A DNA stretch of 64,000 nucleotides, taken from Subdoligranulum variabile. GTDB taxonomy: Bacteria > Bacillota > Clostridia > Oscillospirales > Ruminococcaceae. The stretch lies in NCBI RefSeq assembly GCF_025152575.1, contig NZ_CP102293.1:1116001-1180000 (forward strand), given 5' to 3'. The translations under genes were made by a program, and so were the position numbers. Below are positions 25,833 through 34,548 of the stretch, piece by piece; position 1 is the stretch's first letter, and each line of letters opens with the position of its first letter. The notes beneath the pieces are model-generated. The model was not told where the DNA came from and did not search any database. It worked only from the letters and a program-made list of their open reading frames with translations.

Positions 25833-27314
25833 TGGTGCAGCTTGGCAATCCAAATCCGAACTTATTTTTTCCTCTGCAAGGGCGGTCTTGAGGTCATCGA
25901 AGGTGATGGTCTTGGTTCCTTCCTTATAGTTGAAGGTGAGCACCACCTTGTCGTCATACAGGAAAATGGCGTTGATGAAGGTATCAATGAGCATTTTCCT
26001 GTGGGACTCCTGACGTACATCCAGTTTGCGGAACCGTTGCAGCCAGAAGGTGATAAACTCGGCGCTGATCCGAGGCTTAGCCAACTTCTCACAGGCGATC
26101 CTGGTCTCCAGATCCTCCTTGTTGGCTTCCAGTTCTTCCAGCCGTGCTTTGGTGGACTTGGTGAGGATCCCCTGCTGGATGGCATTCAGCAGATTCTCAA
26201 TGGCCCTGTCCACCTCCCGCAGCTGCTGTTCGTACAGGGGCAGATTCGCATTCTCCCGGTCCTGCAGATCCATGAGCATGGACACGATGGCCTCGATGAC
26301 CTGATCGTCCATGACCATCTTCATGGTCTCGCTGACCACCAGGTCTTCTATCCAGTCTTTCCGCACCGATTTTTTGTGGCACTCCGTCCGCTTCTTTTTC
26401 ACCGATACGCACTTGTAGTACCGATGCACCTTTCCCGTGTGGCTGACGCCGCTCTCCCCGCAGAGGTACGCTCCGCAGTAGCCGCAGAACAGCTTGGTGG
26501 TCAGCAGATATTCTTCCTCGGCCTTATAACGGGCCGGGGCCTTTCTGTTTTTGGCCATCCTCGCCTGCACCCGGTCAAAGAGTTCCCGCGTCACAAGGGC
26601 CGGGATGCCCTCCGGCGATACGGTTCCCCGGAAGGTGTATTCTCCAATATACCGGCGATTGTTCAAAATCCGTTGGATGCTGCCATAGTCCATGGGCTTG
26701 CCCCGGGTGTTCTTAATCCCCTGTCCATTGAGCCAGTCCCGTATCTCGGTCATGGTAGCTCCTTCGGCATACCGCTGGAATACCTCTCGGATAAAAGGCG
26801 CAATCAAGGGGTCCGGCTAGAAATGCCGGTCACTGTCAATGACATATCCCATGGTGCGGTTGCCCCCATTGCACTTGGACTTGAGGACATTCTCGGTCAT
26901 TCCCCGGGAGACCTTTTCTGCCAGATCGGCGGAGTAGTACTCCGCATAGCCCTCCAGCAGACTTTCCAGAAGGATTCCTTCGGACCCGTTGGAGATAATC
27001 TCGGTGGCAGACACCACCTTCACCCCGTTCTTTTTCAGTGTGGTCTTGTAACGGGCGCTATCGTAGCGGTTGCGGGCAAACCGGTCCAGCTTCCAGACAA
27101 TGACCATATCAAACAGGCGTTTGCCGCTGTCCTTGATCATGTTCTGAAACTCCGGGCGGTTGTCGGTCTTGGCGGACAAGGCCCGGTCAATGTAGTGGCG
27201 CAGGATGGTAATGCCGTTTTTCTCAGCGTAGGCAGTGCATTCCCGGATCTGGCCCTCGATACTTTCTTCCCGCTGGTTGTCCGAGGAGTACCGGGCATAG
27301 ATCACAGCATTCAT
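25809..27314 (-). pseudogene. Serine recombinase interrupted by one amber codon
   Basis: Two same-frame pieces (27314-26817 and 26816-25809) join into one roughly 500-residue serine recombinase. The N-terminal resolvase part has YARYSSDNQREESIEGQI and VWKLDRFARNRYD. After SDRHF comes TAG (26817-26819), then PDPLIAPFIREVFQRYAEG. The zinc ribbon is LFCGYCGAYLCG and a coiled coil follows. Only the stop breaks an otherwise complete gene, consistent with CAG to TAG. A rescue start (TTG 26807) would give a protein without a catalytic domain. The last residues read into a terminator hairpin. Its start overlaps the XRE gene stop by 4 nt. Confidence 0.85.
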
Positions 27315-27664
27315 GATTCATCCTCCATCATGCGGAACAGGGTTTCCTTCAGCTTTTCGTTCATGGGAGATTGCGGGTCAAAGCACATCTCAATGAACTG
27401 CCGCAGCTCCTCCCGCTCCGGGACTGCCTTGGGCTTGAAGTGATAGGTTTCCCCTTGGGGCTTGTCCGTCCGGGCAAAGATATAATCCAGAGACACATCA
27501 AAGTAATCTGCATACCGTCGGAACAGTTCCACCGATGGAGAGGACTGTCCGTTTTCATATCGGTTGATGCTGGACTGGGTGGTGCCCAATGCCTGGGCCA
27601 TCTTCACCTGGGAGAATCCGATGCTCTCCCGCAGGGCTTTCAATCGCTTACCCACTTCTATCAT
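27311..27664 (-). CDS. XRE-family helix-turn-helix regulator
   Basis: 117 aa. The N-terminal Cro/CI-type domain (residues 5-60: RLKALRESIGFSQVKMAQAL, then TTQSSINRYENGQSSPS) is followed by a short acidic tail. It is translationally coupled (ATGA overlap) to the recombinase pseudogene and probably controlled excision of the decayed element. Confidence 0.9.
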   Translation of the reverse strand: MIEVGKRLKALRESIGFSQVKMAQALGTTQSSINRYENGQSSPSVELFRRYADYFDVSLDYIFARTDKPQGETYHFKPKAVPEREELRQFIEMCFDPQSPMNEKLKETLFRMMEDES

Positions 27665-27871
27665 ACTCTCGCCTCCTTTTCCGGGTCAATTTCATTATAA
27701 CCCGGTTTTTGTGAAATTGCAACCCGAAATCAGATTCTCCGAGATTTACGGATGGGCAAAAGAAAAAGCGCAGGGCAGCCACGGGGTACGCTGTCCTGCG
27801 CTGGTTCTATGCGGTTTACGAAACAGAGGTGGACGGGATCAACTCGGCGCACACCAGCAGCACGAGGGGGT

Positions 27872-27927
27872 CCAGGGGGTATCCCCCTGGCACACTACCT
27901 TGCTTGCAAGGTATAGTGTGTTATACC
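27872..27927. other. oriT-like hairpin pair
   Basis: A perfect hairpin CCAGGGGG-TAT-CCCCCTGG (27872-27890) is followed directly by an inverted repeat ACACTA-CCTTGC / GCAAGG-TA-TAGTGT (27892-27919) and TTATACC. The TATAGTGTGTTATAC core resembles nick regions of Firmicute conjugative elements. No relaxase gene is next to it. Apart from this, 27665-28071 shows no gene. Confidence 0.4.
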
Positions 27928-28071
27928 TGCCGGCCACAGGGGTACGGAAGTGGGGGCGCAAGGTGGGGCAAAGCGCCCTCTACCACGGGCTGGAAAAAGG
28001 CACCGGGGCTGGCAGGTATACAAAGTCAGGGCAGACCACCTAATTCGATGGTACACACTCGGACGAAACTG

Positions 28072-28593
28072 TCAGTCCTCCCACTCGCCCTTGTGGGCCT
28101 CCCACCACGCCGGGAAGTTGGGATCTTTCGGGGAGAGGGTGGGTTTAACGCTTGGCTCGGTATTGGCAACATTGTACTTTTTCATAAATGGAGAAATGCC
28201 ACCAGCAGCCTCTGCCATATGGTATAATTCCATGATAATCGCATTATCGGTTGCCCACTGTTTTCCATCATATCTAAAAATCGTTTCTTTCGCTTTGACT
28301 TCACGGCTGCCTTTATGCACAAAATCCAGCTGACCAATTAAATATAGGACATTCTTTTTATTCTGCTCTATTTTAGATTTGCTGAATACGACTGGTTTGG
28401 AATCTTCCTCATATCCCATGATTTTTTTGAACAGGATACTAAGCTGTTCATCAGCTTCTGGTGTATCCTTCGTCGCCAAGCACCGATTGAAGATAGCCTG
28501 GACATTGCCCTCGGTCAGTTCCAGCGGAGTAAATTCGGGCCGTCTTTCCTCTATTTCTGCCGCTTTTTTAATCATTTTATCCTTTAAGCCCAT
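28072..28593 (-). CDS. Unknown 173-aa protein, paralogue 1
   Basis: 173 aa from ATG 28593 with AAGGAGG 8 nt upstream. No family I can name. It has no signal peptide or membrane segment. The N-terminal PLELTEGNVQAIFNRCLA and the C-terminal PTLSPKDP and FPAWWEAHK blocks are shared with the next gene upstream, while the middle (about residues 45-140) differs. Trp-rich C-terminus. Probably cytoplasmic cargo of the second mobile element. Confidence 0.75.
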   Translation of the reverse strand: MGLKDKMIKKAAEIEERRPEFTPLELTEGNVQAIFNRCLATKDTPEADEQLSILFKKIMGYEEDSKPVVFSKSKIEQNKKNVLYLIGQLDFVHKGSREVKAKETIFRYDGKQWATDNAIIMELYHMAEAAGGISPFMKKYNVANTEPSVKPTLSPKDPNFPAWWEAHKGEWED

Positions 28594-28662
28594 ACCACAA
28601 GCCTCCTTCCGCACCGAGCGGGTGCTGATTTATTCTCTATGGTTTATTCGCAAGATTCGCCC

Positions 28663-29184
28663 TCACGCTTCCCACTCGCTCTTGTGGGCCTCCCACCACG
28701 CCGGGAAGGCGGGGTCTTTCGGGGAGAGGGTGGGAGTGATCCCTACATTCTTAAAACCTGAGTAACCTTCAACGCTAAATGGGTGAATCGTTCCAGAGCC
28801 TACACCTAAGTGAAAAAATCGTAAAATGGTTCCTTTGTTCGTTGTCCAGATTTTGCCCTGATAGTTTTTCATCACACATGACCTGTTATCTTCATCGGTG
28901 TTGATGGTGTTCGTCTTCAAGTGTACCGTAATCAACTGGCCATACAAATACCGAATATTTTTTAGGTTATCCAGAAGGGCTTCCTTGTCAAACAAAATGG
29001 GATTGGAGTCCTCCGCATAGCCATGTTCCTTTTGATACAGCACACTTTTAATATACTCTGTGGTGTTGTCCCCTGCCAAGCACCGATTGAAGATAGCCTG
29101 GACATTGCCCTCGGTCAGTTCCAGCGGCTCAAAGCCTTTATGCCGTTCTGTAACTTCCTTTGCAGATTTTGCAATCAGTCCCAT
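28663..29184 (-). CDS. Unknown 173-aa protein, paralogue 2
   Basis: 173 aa from ATG 29184 with AAGGGGG upstream, exactly the same length as its neighbour 69 nt downstream. The termini are near-identical at DNA level (for example 29078-29129 versus 28479-28530) and the centre is divergent. No catalytic motif was recognised. The tandem arrangement points to duplication with selection on the middle, or replacement of it. Confidence 0.75.
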   Translation of the reverse strand: MGLIAKSAKEVTERHKGFEPLELTEGNVQAIFNRCLAGDNTTEYIKSVLYQKEHGYAEDSNPILFDKEALLDNLKNIRYLYGQLITVHLKTNTINTDEDNRSCVMKNYQGKIWTTNKGTILRFFHLGVGSGTIHPFSVEGYSGFKNVGITPTLSPKDPAFPAWWEAHKSEWEA

Positions 29185-29436
29185 GCAACAATCCCCCTTC
29201 CGCACCAAACAGGTGCAGTTCGATTTGTTTTCATTGTAAAGGGATAAAGTGGAAAGTGCAAGTCATAAACAGAAAAACTTCTTTTCTTCGCCTAAAAGGC
29301 TTTCTGCTCCCTATTGCTATGGAAAATTATTCCCCTGCTTTTCAAATTTTTTTGAAAAGCAGGAACAAAAGGTATATACTTGTGCCGTTAATAATTAGAG
29401 ACACAACCGTCTCTCACGAAAGGAGGTCGAACCTAT

Positions 29437-30300
29437 ATGCCCGTTATCTACCAATTTCCCTATGACAGCCCTGTACGCTACCTGCCTCTGGTGTACATGC
29501 TGCCCTACGATGTGATTTCCCGTTATCCTACCCTAAGCAAACTGCCCCGCAGCATGGGAGCACTGAACGCCACCCCCGGATGGGGCAAGGTCATTTTGAG
29601 CCAGCAGTTCTTGAACGAGATCATGGATGCCGTGGCTTCCCTTGCTTTTCCCCATTTTGGCTTTGGCGGCTGGAAGGAACATTACTCCGGCTATTCCCCG
29701 GTATGGCGCTTGTCCTATGCCTTGCCCCTGTGGGCCAAAGGAGTGGAAAAAGTGCGGGGCTGGGGTGTGCAGGCACTCTTTGCCTTGCCCCCTGACTATG
29801 AGATTCCCTTCTGCGACCCGGAAGATGTGCGCCAGGTCATGAAACAGGTGGTGGAAGAGACCATCGAGGAACAGGGCTGGGGGCCCATATTGGAAGTAAT
29901 ACGGAACATGCCCTGCGAGGAAGATTTTGAGCGGTGGGACACCAATGTCCGAAAAGACTTCCTCCGTAAGTGGTACCACACCCGCTCCAAACGGGTGCAG
30001 ACCGTTTCCCTGGAAGAATGCATGGAAGATGAGGACAGCAGGATACATTCTCTCCCCGACCCGAAAGGAGACTTCACGGAACAGGTGGAGAGCGAGGACT
30101 TCTGCCAGCGGTTCAAGGCCACCTTATCCCAAAAGGATATGGCGATTTTGGAACTGAGGGTAGATGGATACACACTGGAAGAAATCGCAGACAGGCTGGG
30201 GTATAAAACCCACAGCGCCGTGGTCAAGCGAATGGAGGCTATACCAAAAGAGGGACGCCTGCCTCTGCCTCAATTACAATGGGCAGGGGCGATCAGATGA
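29437..30300 (+). CDS. Sigma factor-like protein with C-terminal region 4 helix-turn-helix
   Basis: 287 aa, AAAGGAGG 11 nt before ATG. The C-terminal part (about residues 225-270: FKATLSQKDMAILELRVDGYTLEEIADRLGY) has the form of sigma-70 region 4. No clear region 2 is visible in the N-terminal 180 residues, which are aromatic-rich and unfamiliar. It is translationally coupled (ATGA) to a small XRE gene. It may activate genes of the mobile element; this is inference. Confidence 0.6.
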   Translation: MPVIYQFPYDSPVRYLPLVYMLPYDVISRYPTLSKLPRSMGALNATPGWGKVILSQQFLNEIMDAVASLAFPHFGFGGWKEHYSGYSPVWRLSYALPLWAKGVEKVRGWGVQALFALPPDYEIPFCDPEDVRQVMKQVVEETIEEQGWGPILEVIRNMPCEEDFERWDTNVRKDFLRKWYHTRSKRVQTVSLEECMEDEDSRIHSLPDPKGDFTEQVESEDFCQRFKATLSQKDMAILELRVDGYTLEEIADRLGYKTHSAVVKRMEAIPKEGRLPLPQLQWAGAIR

Positions 30301-30566
30301 TCAAAAATCATCTGTCTCGTTTGCTCGGGGAAAAGCGGTGGACACAAGCGCGCCTAGCGCGGGAAACTGGAATCCGTCCATCTACGATCTGCGCTTATTA
30401 TAATGAGTTTGCGGAGAGAATCAACCTGGAACATTTGGACCGTATCTGTGAGGCTTTGGGCTGTCGCGTTGAAGATGTTCTTGAGTATGTTCCAAGTCTC
30501 CAAAAAAAGACCGGCCAAGATCTGATTTTAGAAGATCACGGAAACCGAAAAGACCCGAAAAAATGA
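30297..30566 (+). CDS. Small XRE-family helix-turn-helix protein
   Basis: 89 aa from ATG 30297, overlapping the sigma-like stop. Residues 5-60 (HLSRLLGEKRWTQARLARET followed by GIRPSTICAYYN) are a Cro/CI-type domain with RICEALGCRVEDVLEYVP, common in small element-borne repressors. A strong terminator follows. Confidence 0.85.
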   Translation: MIKNHLSRLLGEKRWTQARLARETGIRPSTICAYYNEFAERINLEHLDRICEALGCRVEDVLEYVPSLQKKTGQDLILEDHGNRKDPKK

Positions 30567-30570
30567 GACG

Positions 30571-30626
30571 AAAAAAGGGCGTTTAAGAGGGATTTAATAC
30601 CTTCTCAAACGCCCTTTTTCTTTTTC
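30571..30626 (+). terminator. Intrinsic terminator
   Basis: AAAAAGGGCGTTT and AAACGCCCTTTTT are complementary, with a further weaker inner stem and a T-rich tail. The rest of 30627-30876 holds no gene; it contains a long-range AAAAAACGCC/GGCGTTTTTT pairing (about 30787-30857). Confidence 0.8.
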
Positions 30627-30876
30627 ATTTTATAAGCAAAATCTTTTCAATTTTTTTGCAAAGCAACACCCTCCCTTCCTTTGCTATGGGGGCATCTTAT
30701 CGCCTAAACCTAACAGCTTTTGATACATTTAAATAAAAAAATCAATATTTTATCGAAAGAAGGTGCCTTTCTGCAGACACAGCAATAAAAAAACGCCGTC
30801 CTCAGGCACTATCAACGCAAGTCCGTAAGTCGATAATTCCCGAAAGATGGCGTTTTTTATAATATAATGTCGAAGC

Positions 30877-30913
30877 AAAAAAGGATGCCGACCACATTGT
30901 GGTCAGCACCCTT
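30877..30913 (-). terminator. Terminator of the pentose operon
   Basis: On the minus strand GGTGCTGACCAC pairs with GTGGTCGGCATCC, followed by TTTTTT. It lies downstream of rpe. Confidence 0.8.
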
Positions 30914-30995
30914 CCTTGTATGTATGTTGTTGCGCAAACGGCCTACAACAGTTTGTTTTACTTCATCCAATAGAATATTTCCTTTTAGGGTTGCG

Positions 30996-31643
30996 TTATA
31001 TCGCAACGCGCAACATCTTTACATTTTCATCTATTTTACCTCCAAACACCGCACTACCCGCCACAATGCTCCGTGCCCCGGTCGCATAGGCGCCGGGCAG
31101 GGTACCGGGGGTGATGCCGCCATCCACCTGGATGACGGTATTGCTCCCCTGCCCTTGCAGCAGACTTTTGGCAGCAGCGATCTTCTCGTTGCTGCCGGGC
31201 AGATAGACCTGCCCACCGCGACCGGGGTGTACCGTCATCAGCAGCAGCTGCGAAATTTGGGCCAGGTACGGCAGGGCCGATTCCACCGGCGTTTCGGGGT
31301 TGAGTACCAGCCCGGCTTGCATCCCGGCGGCGCAGATGGCCCGCAGGGCCGCTTCCGGCCCGCCCGGGATCTCGTAATGGACCGAGACCCGCTTTACCCC
31401 CAGTTCCTCCAGTTCCGGCAGAAAATCCAGCGGCTTTTCCACCATCAGGTGAACGTCTAGGGGTTTGGTGGTCAGGCGTTCCATCGTGCGCACCATGCCC
31501 GTACCAAAGGAGATGGCCGGCACAAAGTGCCCGTCCATCACGTCGATGTGAAAGGCATCCACACCGGCGGCATTGGCCGCCCGCATGTCCCGCTCCAGAT
31601 TGGCAAAGTCGGCGGCCAGAATGGATGCACACAGTTCAAACAT
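30996..31643 (-). CDS. rpe: Ribulose-phosphate 3-epimerase
   Basis: 215 aa from ATG 31643, overlapping the rpiB stop by one base (TAATG). It interconverts ribulose-5-phosphate and xylulose-5-phosphate. Family motifs: LCASILAADFANLERD at the start, FHIDVMDGHFVP (metal-ligand His and catalytic Asp), DVHLMVEKP, MTVHPGRGGQ and QVDGGITPGT. Last gene of the leftward pentose operon. Confidence 0.95.
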   Translation of the reverse strand: MFELCASILAADFANLERDMRAANAAGVDAFHIDVMDGHFVPAISFGTGMVRTMERLTTKPLDVHLMVEKPLDFLPELEELGVKRVSVHYEIPGGPEAALRAICAAGMQAGLVLNPETPVESALPYLAQISQLLLMTVHPGRGGQVYLPGSNEKIAAAKSLLQGQGSNTVIQVDGGITPGTLPGAYATGARSIVAGSAVFGGKIDENVKMLRVAI

Positions 31644-32074
31644 TATTCTTCCTCCAGCTGGGATACCCGACGGCTGTGACGCTCCTCCTCCGAGAAAGGC
31701 GTGTCCAGGAAGATGTCCACGATCTCCAGCGCCAGGCCGGGTCCGGTGACCAGCGCGCCCAGAGCAAGCACGTTGGCGTTGTTGTGCAGGCGGGTGGCTT
31801 TGGCAGAGAAGCAATCCCCGCACAGCGCGCAGCGGATGCCGGGCACCTTGTTGGCGGCGATGGAGATGCCGATGCCGGTGCTGCAGATGACGATGCCTTT
31901 TTCGCACTCGCCCGATGCCACGGCATGGGCCACCGCCTTGCCATAGACGGGGTAATCCACCGAAGCGGTGGAATCACAGCCGAAGTCCCGGTATTCCAGT
32001 CCGCGCTGCCGCAGGTGAGCCAAAATCTTCTGCTTGAGTTCGTATCCGCCGTGGTCGCAGCCGATGGCGATCAT
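31643..32074 (-). CDS. rpiB: Ribose-5-phosphate isomerase B
   Basis: 143 aa, normal RpiB length. Motifs: IGCDHGGYELKQKI at the start, FGCDSTASVDYPVYGKAVA, the CSTGIGISIAANKVPGIRCAL stretch (active-site Cys is the C of CSTG), and HNNANVLALGA. It links ribose-5-phosphate and ribulose-5-phosphate, between rpe and the transketolase genes. Confidence 0.95.
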   Translation of the reverse strand: MIAIGCDHGGYELKQKILAHLRQRGLEYRDFGCDSTASVDYPVYGKAVAHAVASGECEKGIVICSTGIGISIAANKVPGIRCALCGDCFSAKATRLHNNANVLALGALVTGPGLALEIVDIFLDTPFSEEERHSRRVSQLEEE

Positions 32075-32075
32075 C

Positions 32076-33014
32076 TTACACCAGCTCCTTTACAGCGGCG
32101 ATGATGGCGTCGGAACGCAGGCCGAACTGCTCCAGCAGATCCCAGGCAGGACCGGAGTGGCCGAAGACGTCCTTCACGCCTACCCGGCGCATCTTCGTGG
32201 GGCACTGCTCGCCCAGCACGGCGGCCACCGCTTCGCCCAGACCACCCAGGATGCTGTGCTCCTCGCAGGTGACGACGGCACCGCACTCTTTGGCCGCTTT
32301 GACGACCAGTTCCTCGTCCAGCGGCTTGATGGTGCACAGGTTGATGACCCGGGCGTGGATGCCCTCGTTTTTCAGCTGTTCGGCAGCGGTGAGAGCCTCC
32401 CCCACCTCCAGGCCGGTGGCCAGGATGGCCACATCGTTGCCCTCGGTGAGCTGTTCGCCCTTGCCGATCTCGAACTTGAAGGTAGCTTCATCATGGAACA
32501 CCGGCACCGCCAGGCGCCCAAACCGCAGGTAGACGGGGCCCTGGTGCTCGTAGGCGGCCTTGACGGCGGCGCGGGCTTCCACGTCGTCGGCGGGGCAGAG
32601 CACCGTCATGCCGGGGATGGAGCGCATGAGCGCGAAATCTTCACAGCACTGGTGGGAGGCACCGTCCTCGCCCACCGAGATGCCGCCGTGGGTGGCACCG
32701 ATCTTCACGTTCAGGTGGGGGTAGCCGATGGAGTTGCGCACCTGCTCAAAGGCGCGGCCGGCGGCGAACATGGCAAAGCTGGAGGCAAAGGGCACCAGCC
32801 CCATGGCCGCCATACCGGCGGCGGTGGCCATCATGTTGCTCTCGGCGATGCCGCAGTCAAAATGGCGGTCGGGATAGGCTTTTTTGAAGACGCCGGTCTT
32901 GGTGGCGGCGGCCAAATCGGCGTCCAGCACCACCACGTCGGGGTGATCTTTTGCCAGTTCTACCAGCGCGGCGCCGTAGCTGTCGCGGGTGGCAATTTTC
33001 TTGACCTCACTCAT
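32076..33014 (-). CDS. Transketolase, C-terminal subunit
   Basis: 312 aa. Pyrimidine-binding and C-terminal domains of a split transketolase: FDCGIAESNMMATAAGMAAMG (with the cofactor-activating Glu), then ATHGGISVGEDGASHQ. It pairs with the N-terminal subunit encoded directly upstream (4-nt overlap) to transfer two-carbon units between xylulose-5-phosphate and aldose phosphates, using thiamine diphosphate. Confidence 0.95.
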   Translation of the reverse strand: MSEVKKIATRDSYGAALVELAKDHPDVVVLDADLAAATKTGVFKKAYPDRHFDCGIAESNMMATAAGMAAMGLVPFASSFAMFAAGRAFEQVRNSIGYPHLNVKIGATHGGISVGEDGASHQCCEDFALMRSIPGMTVLCPADDVEARAAVKAAYEHQGPVYLRFGRLAVPVFHDEATFKFEIGKGEQLTEGNDVAILATGLEVGEALTAAEQLKNEGIHARVINLCTIKPLDEELVVKAAKECGAVVTCEEHSILGGLGEAVAAVLGEQCPTKMRRVGVKDVFGHSGPAWDLLEQFGLRSDAIIAAVKELV

Positions 33015-33862
33015 ACCTGCGCCTCCAGTTCCGCCATCTGAGCGTTGAGCTCGTCCATGGCAATCTTGTATTCCTCATCGTTGGGGGCCTTGCCGTGCCA
33101 GCCCACCTGGTTCTCCATGTAGCTGACGCCCTTGCCCTTGGTAGTATTCATCAGGACGGCTGTGGGGGCGCCTGTCTGGGTGTGGAAATACTGGAAGGCA
33201 TCCTCGATCTGGGCAAAGTTGTGGCCGTCGATAGTCACGGTGCGGAACCCGAAGTCCCGCATCTTGGCACCCACCGGGTCGGTGGGCATCACTTCGCTGG
33301 TGGGGCCGTCGATCTGCAGCCCGTTCAGGTCGATGATGACGCAGAGGTTGTCCAGTTTGTACTTGGCGGCGAAGAGGAACGCTTCCCACACTTCCCCCTC
33401 CTCGATCTCGCCATCGCCCAGGAGAGCATACACACGCACATCATCCTTGTGCAGGTACTTGGCGGCTTTGGCCATGCCGGCCGCGGCCGACACGCCCTGA
33501 CCCAGGCTGCCGGTGGACATATCCACGCCGGGCACCGTGTTCATGTTGGGGTGGCCCTGCAGATAGCTGTCGATGTGGCGCAGGGTGGGCAGGTCCGCCA
33601 CCGGGAAAAATCCCCGGTAGGCCAGCGCGCTGTACAGCCCCGGCGCGGTATGTCCCTTGGAGAGCACGAACCGGTCCCGGTCCTCCCATTTCGGGTTGGT
33701 TGGGTCGACGCGCATTTCCTTATTATAAAGGTAAGTAAACATATCGGCGGCGGACAGGCTGCCGCCGGGGTGCCCGGCTTTGGCACCGTGGGTGGATTCA
33801 ATCACGCCCATACGCACCTTGCAGGCTGCGATCTGCAGCTTCAGACGTTCTTCCTTTGTCAT
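33011..33862 (-). CDS. Transketolase, N-terminal subunit
   Basis: 283 aa when started at ATG 33862, just after the overlapping transaldolase stop (GGTGAG upstream; a TTG four codons earlier is possible). Thiamine diphosphate domain: ESTHGAKAGHPGGSLSAADM, SKGHTAPGLYS, then GDGEIEEGEVWEA with the diphosphate/metal motif and IDLNGLQIDGPT. It needs the C-terminal subunit next to it for activity. Confidence 0.95.
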   Translation of the reverse strand: MTKEERLKLQIAACKVRMGVIESTHGAKAGHPGGSLSAADMFTYLYNKEMRVDPTNPKWEDRDRFVLSKGHTAPGLYSALAYRGFFPVADLPTLRHIDSYLQGHPNMNTVPGVDMSTGSLGQGVSAAAGMAKAAKYLHKDDVRVYALLGDGEIEEGEVWEAFLFAAKYKLDNLCVIIDLNGLQIDGPTSEVMPTDPVGAKMRDFGFRTVTIDGHNFAQIEDAFQYFHTQTGAPTAVLMNTTKGKGVSYMENQVGWHGKAPNDEEYKIAMDELNAQMAELEAQV

Positions 33863-33863
33863 A

Positions 33864-34523
33864 TCACTCACCAAACACCTTGCAGTAGTCGGCCTTGAAC
33901 TTCTCGATGCCGGAATCGGTCAGGGGGTGATGGAGCATCTGCTCGATGACCTTGTAGGGCACCGTGGCGATGTCCGCCCCGGCCAGGGCGCAGTCCGTCA
34001 CATGGATGGGGTTGCGCACGCTGGCGGCGATGATCTGGGTCTCGATGTCGGGGTAGTTGAGGAACATGTCGTGGATGGTCTCGATGAGCTCGATGCCCCG
34101 CTGGGAGATATCGTCCAGGCGCCCCAGGAAGGGGCTGACGTAGGTGGCACCGGCGCGGGCGGCCAGCAGCGCCTGGTTGGCGCTGAAAATCAGGGTGCAG
34201 TTGGTGGGGATGCCCTTGGCGGATAAGGCTTTGATGGCCTTGAGGCCCTCGGCGGTCATGGGGATTTTTACGACCATGTGCTTGGGGTCCAGGGCGTAGA
34301 TGGCCTCGCCCTCCTTGACCATCGTCTCGGCATCGGTGGTGGTGGCTTTCACCTCACCGCTGATGGGGCCGTCCACGATGGTGGCAATTTCAGCCAGCGT
34401 CTCGGCGTAGTCCCGGCCCTCCTTGGCGATGAGGCTGGGGTTGGTGGTGACGCCTGCGATGACGCCCATGTCGTTGGCGGCGCGGATCTCGTTGACGTTC
34501 GCGGTATCAATAAAGAATTTCAT
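33864..34523 (-). CDS. fsa: Transaldolase / fructose-6-phosphate aldolase family
   Basis: 219 aa, the short decameric class (TalC/FSA). It begins [20 protein letters not shown]. The Schiff-base Lys lies in [15 protein letters not shown] (about residue 84). Other family stretches are [17 protein letters not shown] and IAASVRNP. In this operon transaldolase activity is most likely. AAAGGAAG site upstream of ATG. Confidence 0.9.
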   Translation of the reverse strand: MKFFIDTANVNEIRAANDMGVIAGVTTNPSLIAKEGRDYAETLAEIATIVDGPISGEVKATTTDAETMVKEGEAIYALDPKHMVVKIPMTAEGLKAIKALSAKGIPTNCTLIFSANQALLAARAGATYVSPFLGRLDDISQRGIELIETIHDMFLNYPDIETQIIAASVRNPIHVTDCALAGADIATVPYKVIEQMLHHPLTDSGIEKFKADYCKVFGE

Positions 34524-34548
34524 AACAAAAGACTTCCTTTCTAATCAA

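Noticed and set aside
25842..27443. Plus-strand frame (533 codons) opposite the broken recombinase
   Set aside because: The minus strand has clear recombinase and XRE homology; the plus frame has none.
28072..29208. Repeated blocks at 28.5 and 29.1 kb as a CRISPR or tandem repeat array
   Set aside because: Only two copies, about 600 nt apart, and they fall inside two paralogous coding genes.
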